Made by a program: the position numbers and the translations under genes. Positions 33,148-41,289 of a stretch of 46,195 bases of DNA are shown in pieces. The first letter of the stretch is position 1. Every line of letters starts with the position of its first letter. This DNA is from Verrucomicrobium sp. BvORR106 (GTDB lineage Bacteria; Verrucomicrobiota; Verrucomicrobiia; Verrucomicrobiales; Verrucomicrobiaceae): positions 1 through 46,195 of the forward strand of contig NZ_BATR01000088.1 in the NCBI RefSeq assembly GCF_000739655.1, given 5' to 3'. Under the pieces are notes generated by a model, which saw only the letters and a program-made list of their open reading frames with translations, was not told the DNA's origin and did no database searches.

Positions 33148-35145
33148 TCATCTCTTCCCCGTCCGCCTCTCAGCCCACTTCTTCAACCCCGCCGCCTTCT
33201 CCTCATCCCACTGCGTTGCCCCGGCCTTGGGCGTAAATGGGAAAACCTCCGGCTCGATCTTGTGCAGGGCCGAGAGGGCCACATCGCAGACGCGGGGTGA
33301 TTTTGGCCATCCGGTAGAAACCATGCCGTTGATCGGCGATGGGTCATTCAAGGCGGTGATCAAAAGCTGCAACGCCGCCTCCCTGCTGCCATCATCCCGA
33401 TGCACAAGAGAAGGTTCACCAGAACCAAACGCTTTATGATTCTCTGCCGCCAGCATCTTGGGCAGAGCGTCCACCACAGCAATACGCGTGCGAGCCGGCA
33501 GATCATCCCATCGCCCCTGCAACGCACGCAGCGCTCGGGAATCTCCGCAATCGGCAAGGAAGCTCGCGTAGGAACTCATCTCGGGATGCGAACGCGCACC
33601 GGCGTGAGACCCAGGTAGTTTCTCAAACTCCACGAGCGCCGTGGGCAGGGCCTCGGGATGCTGCCGGTCCCAGAGTTTCTGAATGGCCAGGAGCCTCGCC
33701 TCGGGATTGGGCGGTGTGTGCAGCATGGCTAGCAGTGTCGCATCCAATGAGGTGCTGTTCACGGCGCGAAACTCGCTCACCATGTCGTCAAGAATGCTTC
33801 GATCACGGGCGTTGCGGAGCCCGGCAATCAAGGCGGGTTCCAGCGCCTTCGGGTACTTGGCTTCCAGCACCCGCGCCAAGCCGAAAGGTGGGACGGTGCC
33901 GGACGAGAGCGCTTCCACCAGCGTTTGTTCCTCGCCTTTCGCCTGGACCTCCTGCCACCAGGCGTCGAGCAGCTTGTGGTCAATTTTGGCAGGGCTCTCT
34001 TCAAAGGTGCCCCACACAAATGGGCGAAAACTCCTCCCAGCAATTCGTTCCAGGATGAGCGTCGCGCAATCGCCGATCGTGAGTGTATGTTTGGTGAGGA
34101 TGAGCTCGCGGTTCGAGTAACTTGCGCGTGTGAAGCGCGTGTCACTCAGTGCCGCGATGAGTTGTGGCACGGCCGGGACACCTGTCGCAGCAAGCCGGTT
34201 CGCCGGTGATTCGTCCCTGCTTGAAAGAGAATCAAATATGTCCGGGGCAAACGGATAGGCGGATTGATACGCCCTCTGATCCCGCAACCGGAACACCAAC
34301 TCGCGCACCTGTTCCTCCATGGGCAGCTTGGCCATTTCCTCCTCAGATATCACGGGATGGCTCTTGTCCTCGGCGATCATCTGTTCCAGGAACTTTGCGG
34401 TTCTTTCTGCCTGAGGCGCTTCGTGGCAGTAAGGAAAGCGGCGGACTACTTCCATGAACGCGGCAAGGACTTCCGTCCTCGTGGGCAGGACGCGATTCTC
34501 TGGCCAGGGCTTTCCATTGCTGGTGAAAAGTCGGGCTGCCTGCCACATCGCGGCGCGCCCCATCTCCTGCTCCAGCAGATCTTGAAACTTCAGTCCTTCC
34601 GGCGGAGCCTTCCCGCCCTGACGTGTCGGTAGGTGAGATGCCTGGTCATAGAGCCCCTGGGCCAACTCCGTGTGCCCCCGCTGCCACGCCGCGTACGCCA
34701 TGAAGAAGATCTGGGATCGATGCCCCAGCTTGGAGTCCTTGATGCTCCACATCGCCGGCGTGAGAGCAAACTTTTTGAGGAGGTCGAGATACTGCCGGGC
34801 GGCCCTTTCAAATTCACGGGGCTCGAAAGTGACCCGGCCTATCGGATTTGCCGGATGGAGCTGCGCCGTCATTTCTCGCAGAATCAGGTCAGCGGTCAGT
34901 ACGTGAAATTGTTCCCCTTCTTGGCGGGTCACGAAACCCTGCACGGTACGATATTCGACCGGGCGGTTGCCTGTCTTCGATCCTTCACCCACCCACACCT
35001 CTGCCCATTTCGCCTCCTTGAGCTCCGGATAACCCAACGAGCTGAACCACGCAAAATCCGCCCTGGCCTCCGGAGAGAGAGGGGCCGCCGCACGCGCGGC
35101 AAGGGCCAGCGCGAACAAGAACGAGGCGATGAGGAGGGGTTTCAT
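33148..35145 (-). CDS. secreted HEAT-like paralogue family protein, medium form (665 aa)
   Basis: Signal peptide MKPLLIASFLFALALAARA, then the family N-module (LSPEARADFAWFSSLGYPELKEAKWAEVW), the cargo-like middle with FFMAYAAWQRGHTELAQGLY, and the HEAT-like unit GVPAVPQLIAALSDTRFTRAS. Beyond residue about 400 it continues WWQEVQAKGEEQTLVEALSS and further helical repeats (LLAIQKLWDRQHPEALPTAL) to ALHKIEPEVFPFTPKAGA, where it ends. It lacks the C-terminal domain of the 843- and 829-aa relatives. ATG at 35145; the upstream box GTATTCTCCA is shared with two other family genes. Function unknown. Confidence 0.87.
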   Translation of the reverse strand: MKPLLIASFLFALALAARAAAPLSPEARADFAWFSSLGYPELKEAKWAEVWVGEGSKTGNRPVEYRTVQGFVTRQEGEQFHVLTADLILREMTAQLHPANPIGRVTFEPREFERAARQYLDLLKKFALTPAMWSIKDSKLGHRSQIFFMAYAAWQRGHTELAQGLYDQASHLPTRQGGKAPPEGLKFQDLLEQEMGRAAMWQAARLFTSNGKPWPENRVLPTRTEVLAAFMEVVRRFPYCHEAPQAERTAKFLEQMIAEDKSHPVISEEEMAKLPMEEQVRELVFRLRDQRAYQSAYPFAPDIFDSLSSRDESPANRLAATGVPAVPQLIAALSDTRFTRASYSNRELILTKHTLTIGDCATLILERIAGRSFRPFVWGTFEESPAKIDHKLLDAWWQEVQAKGEEQTLVEALSSGTVPPFGLARVLEAKYPKALEPALIAGLRNARDRSILDDMVSEFRAVNSTSLDATLLAMLHTPPNPEARLLAIQKLWDRQHPEALPTALVEFEKLPGSHAGARSHPEMSSYASFLADCGDSRALRALQGRWDDLPARTRIAVVDALPKMLAAENHKAFGSGEPSLVHRDDGSREAALQLLITALNDPSPINGMVSTGWPKSPRVCDVALSALHKIEPEVFPFTPKAGATQWDEEKAAGLKKWAERRTGKR

Positions 35146-35265
35146 AGCAGCGTGGAGAATACCCCGTGCGCGGCGGAGGAGGCAAGGGGAGAGAATGGGG
35201 CAGTTCCCGATCCGGCATCCCTTCGGGACGAGACCCAAACGCCGCCAGCCTCGCATCAACGTGGC

Positions 35266-35330
35266 GGCGCAGATTCTTAATTTGCTGTGCCGCGATTGGC
35301 AATCGTCTCTATTTGCCCCGGAGATGGAAA
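35266..35330. repeat. partial copy of the gattggcaatcg dispersed repeat
   Basis: ggcggcgcagattcttaatt and tgctgtgccgcgattggcaatcg match the first half of the composite repeat at 31429-31550. The right end overlaps the last codons of the following minus-strand gene (stop at 35309), so the repeat may have supplied its C-terminus. Confidence 0.6.
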
Positions 35331-37840
35331 CGGATCAGGAAATCTCTTTCAGCGGGCAGCGTGGGTACAACTTGCAGTTCCTTTTCCAGCCGGGTCCACT
35401 TCGCGGGTTCGATGGCATCGGCAGGCATGCAGCTATCCCGTGAGAGCCCTCGCACCTGGTCGCCCGACTGCAGGGATGCTCCAAAGGTCACCTGGTCCGT
35501 CTGGGAGAGATCCCCGGGGGCGAGCACCACGTGCAGAACCACCCCGGTGAGGTCGCGGTTCCGGATGACCTCCACCACCATGCCGCCGATGCCCTGGGTA
35601 TCATGAGTCAACAGATGCCTGGAAAGGGCAGTCAGGGTTTCAGGGGCGAATGAGGTTCCCTTGAGATTCTGCAGGTGCTGTGTGAAGCGGGCGGTTGCCC
35701 TTTCCTGGGCCCCGCCCGCCGAGGCTTGAGCGCCCAGTTCCACATTCACCTGGGAGATTTGCAGGGACTTCGCCGCGGGCAACACAGGCAGTCTTGCATC
35801 AGGCCCGGGGAGCACAGGCTGGCCCTGCTGGGTGCGCCAGCGGTTGATGGAGGCAAGTCGCTCTTGTTCGCGTTGTTTCCTATCTGCGCTGGCGGTGAAG
35901 GGGTGAGTTCCGGGATCAATTTGATGGAGTGCCCAGGATGCCAGATCACAAATGCGCGGATCGATGAATGCAAAGTCCCGGTAGGATCCTGAGAGGCCTT
36001 CGTCCACCGCTCTGTCGCTCAGGGCTAGAATCAGCAGTTCGGTCGCCTTCGCGCTGGCCTCTGGCGATGGTCGCACTGGTTTGGCGACGAACGAGGAATA
36101 CCTGGGGTTTGCGGGAAGAAGATGGGCCATTTCGCGAACAAGATGTGATTTCTCCCGTGCATTCCGGAGGTTCCAGTTGCTGGAGAGAAGCTCAAAGGCG
36201 CGCTGCTCTCCGGTGGCAATGAGGAGTGAACCGAGTGTGCAGAGACGATTGGATTTTTCCGAATAGGGCGGATAGCCCTCCACGGCCTGCCACATTTCCA
36301 TCATGGCGCGCAGCGCCTCCGGGTGCTTCCTCTCCCAGAGCACCCGCGCTGCGACGATGCGCAGGTCCATTTCTTCTCCGCTCCCCAGGAACTTGAGCAG
36401 CAGTTGCGTGGCTTCTGCGGAGGGATTCGTCTTCAAGTGTTCGGCATAGCTCTCGGTGATCCCCCTCTGTTCCGCCACCTTGGCCCCGGCCAGGACGGCG
36501 GCATCCACTGCGTCGGGGTACTTCTCCTTGAGCTTCCGGACCAGTTCCCCCGGCCAGTTCTTTCCTGAAGCGATTTCATCCGCCAGCGCTTGTTTTTCGC
36601 CTTTCTTTTGGATGACCTGCCACCAGTCCTCGGCTTCCTTGCGGACTGTGGCAATGTCCTCCGGTGTGGAGGATCGTTCTGGACTGGATCGGCGCAGGAT
36701 GATGGAGTTTCCAGAGATGCGGCGCAAGATGATCGCGGCACAGTCTGCATTGGTCAGGATGTAGTGGGAGAATCGAAAATCCCGACCGTACTGCACGGAA
36801 CGCGTCAGGCGCTGGTCGGCGAGGGCGGCGATGAGTTGCGGTACGGCTTCATGCCCGAGTTTCACCAGTCGGTGAGCAGTTGTTTCATGAGTGCGTTCCC
36901 CGCGGGTGGCGAAGATGTCGCAACTTCCCGGCTGGCCCATCTGAAATCCGTTTAGGTCCCGCAAGCGGAAGAGGTATTCCTCCACCTGCTTTTCAACAGG
37001 GAGCTTTGAGAGTTCGACATCGTTCACGCTGACATGGGTGGCGTCTTCGGCGATCATACCCTGCAGGACAGTCGCCAGTTCCGTTGCCCGTCCGGCGTGG
37101 CGACTGTTGGGAAACTTTGCCGCAATCTCCTGGAACGAGGAGAGCAAGGTCGTCCGCGGAACCAGCGGAACTTCTTCTCTGACAATTTGCTCAATGCCTC
37201 CCGCCTGCAGGATGGTGCGCCACATGGCCAGCTCGCCCAACTCCCGCTCCAGGTCATGGCGCAGCCCTGGCAGATCGGTCTTCTCATGTCCCTGCCGGTC
37301 CGGAAGGGAGTCTGCCGCCTCAAACAGCGCCTGCGCTCTGGCGTAGTCGCCCTTTCGCCAGCAGGCGTAGGCAAGCAGGGCCGTCTGGGCACGGCGGGAG
37401 GGCTGTGGGAAAAGGTAGGCGGTGTGGAAGGGCGGATTTGCCCCCTGCTGGATGCTGGTCAGCAGCTCATCCATGTCCTTCTCCAGAGAGCGTGGAGTGA
37501 ATCCGACCCGGGCATACGAACGATCCGGCGGGGATGACGTCTGGAGGCGGGCCGTCGTTTGCGGGAGATGCAATGCGACAAAGGAAGTGTCATCATGCTC
37601 TGTGACAAAGAGCCGGTTGGTGACTGGGGTCTGGCCCGTGTACCCATCGTCCGTATAAGATCCCGTCCAGACCTCCGCCCAAATCGCCTCTTTGGGGTCG
37701 GGGTACTTGAGGGACTGATACCACTCGAAGCACTCCTTTGCCTTCGGCGAGAGGGCTGGGGTTTGGGCTTCCAGCGGGGAGAGGGCCAGGCCAGCCAGGA
37801 GAGGCAAAATCAACGACAGGTAAAGAACAGGGGATTTCAT
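35309..37840 (-). CDS. secreted HEAT-like paralogue family protein, long form (843 aa)
   Basis: Signal peptide MKSPVLYLSLILPLLAGLALS, family signature LSPKAKECFEWYQSLKYPDPKEAIWAEVW, TPR-like ALLAYACWRKGDYARAQALF, and MIAEDATHVSVNDVELSKLPVEKQVEEYLFRL. HEAT-like helices follow (LGHEAVPQLIAALADQRLTRS; VAARVLWERKHPEALRAMME). After the hinge ALHQIDPGTHPFTASA it has an extra C-terminal domain of about 170 residues (KSLQISQVNVELGAQ, MVVEVIRNRDLTGVVLHVVL, LEKELQVVPTLPAERDFLIRFHL) shared only with the 829-aa paralogue. ATG at 37840 with GTATTCTCCA seven bases upstream. Exported; role unknown. Confidence 0.87.
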   Translation of the reverse strand: MKSPVLYLSLILPLLAGLALSPLEAQTPALSPKAKECFEWYQSLKYPDPKEAIWAEVWTGSYTDDGYTGQTPVTNRLFVTEHDDTSFVALHLPQTTARLQTSSPPDRSYARVGFTPRSLEKDMDELLTSIQQGANPPFHTAYLFPQPSRRAQTALLAYACWRKGDYARAQALFEAADSLPDRQGHEKTDLPGLRHDLERELGELAMWRTILQAGGIEQIVREEVPLVPRTTLLSSFQEIAAKFPNSRHAGRATELATVLQGMIAEDATHVSVNDVELSKLPVEKQVEEYLFRLRDLNGFQMGQPGSCDIFATRGERTHETTAHRLVKLGHEAVPQLIAALADQRLTRSVQYGRDFRFSHYILTNADCAAIILRRISGNSIILRRSSPERSSTPEDIATVRKEAEDWWQVIQKKGEKQALADEIASGKNWPGELVRKLKEKYPDAVDAAVLAGAKVAEQRGITESYAEHLKTNPSAEATQLLLKFLGSGEEMDLRIVAARVLWERKHPEALRAMMEMWQAVEGYPPYSEKSNRLCTLGSLLIATGEQRAFELLSSNWNLRNAREKSHLVREMAHLLPANPRYSSFVAKPVRPSPEASAKATELLILALSDRAVDEGLSGSYRDFAFIDPRICDLASWALHQIDPGTHPFTASADRKQREQERLASINRWRTQQGQPVLPGPDARLPVLPAAKSLQISQVNVELGAQASAGGAQERATARFTQHLQNLKGTSFAPETLTALSRHLLTHDTQGIGGMVVEVIRNRDLTGVVLHVVLAPGDLSQTDQVTFGASLQSGDQVRGLSRDSCMPADAIEPAKWTRLEKELQVVPTLPAERDFLIRFHLRGK

Positions 37841-38223
37841 ACCTGTTTGGAGAATACTCCGGGTCCTGTCGGCGATGCAAGTGCGTTGTGTCGGGGTGGG
37901 GAGGTCCCGCGATCCCGTTTTCCCTTTCGGGAAGGGATGCATGGTATGTATTGACCTCATTCAGAGACTGCAGGATCAAGCTGTCTGCCGATAGTGCTCT
38001 CTACCTAGAACCCGGAGGGTTCGGTGCAATGGTGGACCCGCATTCCGCAGCTCAAAATCCCCTTGCGTTTGTTGTGGTGTGGTGAATCTAGGAAACAAAC
38101 AGATTGCGAAGCTTTTGGAAGCTGTTCGTAGTTCAAACTTTAGTTTGCCTCAGTCGATCAGGAGTGGCGCGTCCTGAGCAAACTAAAGTTTGAACTACAA
38201 ACAGTTTCCCGCTGCCTGCCCCC
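37841..38223. repeat. intergenic region with two dispersed repeats
   Basis: 38005-38072 (ctagaacccggagggttc to ccttgcgtttg) matches parts of the larger element at 40918-41235. 38122-38204 is the best copy of the 83-bp palindrome: ctgttcgtagttcaaacttt at the left pairs with aaagtttgaactacaaacag at the right. No gene is supported in this 383-bp gap. Confidence 0.75.
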
Positions 38224-40512
38224 TCACTTCGGCCGCGACTCGATCCACTTCGTCCACGCGTCTCCATCGGTGCCAAAAGACTCGCCCGTCAGGTCGATCA
38301 GCTCCGCAGCGATGAGGCGATGCAATCCGTCGTTGTTCATGTAGTCGTCCTCCACGCGGCCGAAATCCATGCGCAACATGCCGGCGAGAGCCCGCAGGGC
38401 CTCATCATTGCCGACGGAGGCAATGGCCGCGAAGCTGTGCTTGAGCGCGGAGCATGTCGCCAGATCATCTTCTTGGGGCAGCGCCCCGTCCTTCACGGTG
38501 GCCAGGAAATTGAGCAGCGGTTTGATGATCCGCGGATCCTTCGTGTCCCGGAGCGCGAAGAGGATGCTGGACTTATCCTCCCAATCGGGGTCGTCCAGCA
38601 GGCGGAGCAGCTTCGGAGCTGGCTCAGGGCCACGCCGGATGAGCTGCAGCTGCAACTTCCGCTCAGCTTCTGGCAAAAGATCGGGCAGCAGCTTCTTGAG
38701 GCCTTCCACCTGGGTCGCCGTCAGATCATCTTCCCTCCAGCCAATGCTAGACAGAGCTTCAATGCCGGGCTTCCCCAGATCCAAAATACTCTCGGTGTCA
38801 CCTTCTTGAAGGAGTCGGGAAACCAACGGTATCAAGATGTAGTATCTCTCCCGTCTGAGGAGATTGGCCCAATCTTGAAGCACCTCGGGGGCGAGAGGGG
38901 CTGGGTCAGCGCACAGAGCACCGATCACTTCGAATTGCGGCTTCGGTCCATCGAATTCCGAATCCTCTGCTTTCGAGGGGGCCATCGAAAACTTTACCAG
39001 GGCCTGGCGAACCCGTGCCGAGGGCATGATGGGCAGCCACTGCAGCGCGGGGGAATAGAACAGCACCGCCGATGCAGGAGTGAATGCGCGATCGTGAGCG
39101 GGATCGGTAGATAGCGCCCAGCCCGAGACCAGCTTCTTCTTATCCTGACTCAACAGGTTCAGGAAAATATCCTCCGCCCAGGCCACCTCGGGTTTCGCGG
39201 GTTTGTCGGCCACGGGCAGGAACGGGAAGGTGAAGAGACAGTGCACTGCATCAGGGAAAAGGGGCGAGGCGGGATCGGCAACGGCCTGTCTGAGCACTTC
39301 TCGTCCTCGTTCGTCGTTGCGGGCGGCCAGCATTCCCGCATACACCAGCTTGAGCGTGGGATCGATCCCCTCTGCCTCCATCTGCACAGCCAGGAAGTCT
39401 GACCTCTTTGCGGATTCATCCCGCTGCAGAAACTCGATCACCTGAGCGTTGTGAGAACACATCAGCAGGGCCCTGGTCTCGCCTCCCAGGTAGCCGTTGA
39501 AGACCGCCTCTCTGGCCTCCAGCACGGGCAGTCCGTCCCGCATGGGCACAGGCCTGCCGGAGATCCAGTGGTAGTTCCAGCCTTTTGGTCTGGTATCGAG
39601 AGGCTGCACCTTCGCGGCCCGCACCGTGTATTGAAGCACCAAGTCGCGATCCACCTTGGAGGTGATTTGGTCCAGCGCTGGCCGCAACTCGCGGACGAGC
39701 CGACCTGTGACCCGCGCACTCCCGCCATGGTGGTCCGAGTTGAACGTGAGCACGCGGCCCCCTGCCGAGGTGAGGCAGATCCGTTCTTCATCTCCTTTGC
39801 GCTCAAACCACCAGACGCCGTTCATGCTTCGCAGGCGCCCGGTGAGCACCACCTCCTGGCCGATCCTTTCAGCGAGCGAGGCGGCATGCCACTGGGCACC
39901 TTGCCACTGCCATCCGGTGCCAGCGGGGTGCAACCGTCCCCGGACGACGACCTCCCTGTTGAGCAAGTGGGGTGGCCATTCGGTGAGCCCGTCGATCGCT
40001 GCCTGTTCCTCCTGGCACCTGAGCCGGCCCCCGGCCACCGCGGTGCCGGTCATCTCGCAGTCCCGGTCCGCAAAGTCCTTGAACCGATGCGGGGCCGCGG
40101 GAATGCGTTGAAACTCCGTGACGTTGAAGCCGATGTTCAGTGATGGCCCCGCCTTCAGGCATTGCCCCCAGCGCCCCTTGACCGAAAGCCAGTCCCCCTT
40201 CTTGAGTTTCTTGCTCTCGCTTTCAGTAGGGCTGCCAATGAGGTGAAAACAAAGCTCATCGGTATTGCCCCTGCCATTGATACGTGCGGCAGTGATCGCC
40301 ACCTCAGCGGAACTTCTGTAGGGGTTGGTTTTGACGATGAACCCTTCGATCACCATTTCGTCCTTGGTTGAAAATGCTGCGCCATCGATGCGCAGCGTGT
40401 CAAAGGTGTTGAACGTCTCCGCAGGGCTGCGGGTGGGCACGCCCAGCCCGCATGACATCGCCACGATGGCGACTACCCAGCAGCGCACGGCAGGACGAAT
40501 TGCAGCGATCAT
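38224..40512 (-). CDS. secreted HEAT-repeat protein with OB-like N-terminal repeats (762 aa)
   Basis: N-terminal signal region MIAAIRPAVRCWVVAIVAMS ending near SPAET. Residues about 30-330 show recurrent short beta-type units with glycine turns (SVKGRWGQCLKAGPS, VVVRGRLHPAG, VVLTGRLRSMNGVWW, ARVTGRLVREL), suggestive of OB-like or similar small barrels. The second half is helical, with HEAT-like repeats (LLRLLDDPDWEDKSSILFALRD, IIKPLLNFLATVKDG, EALRALAGMLRMDFG), ending DAWTKWIESRPK. It sits among the secreted paralogue family on the same strand but does not carry their N-terminal signature. Function unknown. Confidence 0.8.
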   Translation of the reverse strand: MIAAIRPAVRCWVVAIVAMSCGLGVPTRSPAETFNTFDTLRIDGAAFSTKDEMVIEGFIVKTNPYRSSAEVAITAARINGRGNTDELCFHLIGSPTESESKKLKKGDWLSVKGRWGQCLKAGPSLNIGFNVTEFQRIPAAPHRFKDFADRDCEMTGTAVAGGRLRCQEEQAAIDGLTEWPPHLLNREVVVRGRLHPAGTGWQWQGAQWHAASLAERIGQEVVLTGRLRSMNGVWWFERKGDEERICLTSAGGRVLTFNSDHHGGSARVTGRLVRELRPALDQITSKVDRDLVLQYTVRAAKVQPLDTRPKGWNYHWISGRPVPMRDGLPVLEAREAVFNGYLGGETRALLMCSHNAQVIEFLQRDESAKRSDFLAVQMEAEGIDPTLKLVYAGMLAARNDERGREVLRQAVADPASPLFPDAVHCLFTFPFLPVADKPAKPEVAWAEDIFLNLLSQDKKKLVSGWALSTDPAHDRAFTPASAVLFYSPALQWLPIMPSARVRQALVKFSMAPSKAEDSEFDGPKPQFEVIGALCADPAPLAPEVLQDWANLLRRERYYILIPLVSRLLQEGDTESILDLGKPGIEALSSIGWREDDLTATQVEGLKKLLPDLLPEAERKLQLQLIRRGPEPAPKLLRLLDDPDWEDKSSILFALRDTKDPRIIKPLLNFLATVKDGALPQEDDLATCSALKHSFAAIASVGNDEALRALAGMLRMDFGRVEDDYMNNDGLHRLIAAELIDLTGESFGTDGDAWTKWIESRPK

Positions 40513-41289
40513 GGCATGGAATCATGCGGAACGGGCCGGATTCTGGCAAGCGGCAAATGGGGGAGGGCGCGGCAGCGATCCGGCGTCCCTCCGGGACGCG
40601 AGAGGGGAGGGCGTGGTAGTCCGGTGGTTGGCACCACCGGCTACTGTCCAACGTCCCTCCGGGACGAGAGCCAAGTGCCAGCAAACGCACCACAGCATGG
40701 TAGCGCAGATTGTTATTCTGCTGTGCCGCCGATTGGCAATCGGCCCTGCCCGCCGAAGCGGGAAACGTTTATCCTCACATGAAGGTACAAAGGCACAAAG
40801 GATTGAGCTGCTCGGATGCTCTTTCAGGAAGCAGTGTGCTGTTGGAAGCTGTAGGGAGTACAGGCTTCATTCAGGAATTGAAGAACCAATCCGGCTGTCA
40901 AAGATGAAGAGTTCTTTCTAGAACCCGGAGGGTTCACTATGAGTAGCCATGGGTGGAACGAGCGTAGCGAGTACAACCCATGGAAATCGAACGGGCAATT
41001 TCTACCGCGGAGCGGTAGGCCTGATGGTCCAAACTCGGATGGAGGTGAATTCGAGGGAAGCAACCAGCAGTGGGCGACGCGATGGGCTTACCACTCCGTG
41101 GTAGCAGGTCTGGACGTCAATCCACGGGTAGCCCTCGCTACACTCGGTCGACCCGTGGCTATGCATGGTGAACCCTCCGGGTTCGATGGAATGGTAAACC
41201 CGCATTCCGCAGCTCGAAATCCCTTGCGTTTGCTTGCAGGCCCTATGGTCTTGAATGGACGCCGGAAAACGGTGGTACCCGCACGCAAT
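40513..41289. repeat. 777-bp gap built from three repeat elements
   Basis: 40580-40675 holds two gtccctccgggac palindromes flanking an imperfect hairpin ccggtggttggcaccaccgg, the inverse of 31728-31822. 40700-40822 is the second full copy of the gattggcaatcg / gaaggtacaaaggcac composite. 40918-41235 is a hairpin-rich element bounded by 17-bp inverted repeats. Open frames across it merely read repeat DNA. No gene is supported. Confidence 0.75.
40921..41184. repeat. hairpin-rich element with 17-bp terminal inverted repeats
   Basis: gaacccggagggttcac (40921-40937) is the exact inverse of gtgaaccctccgggttc (41168-41184). Inside are stems ccatgggt/acccatgg around gagcgtagcgag, accgcggagcggt, and ccacgggt/acccgtgg around ctcgctacactcg. 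The overall shape is a multi-arm folded structure. Flanking sequence at 41181-41235 recurs at 38020-38072. Confidence 0.65.
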
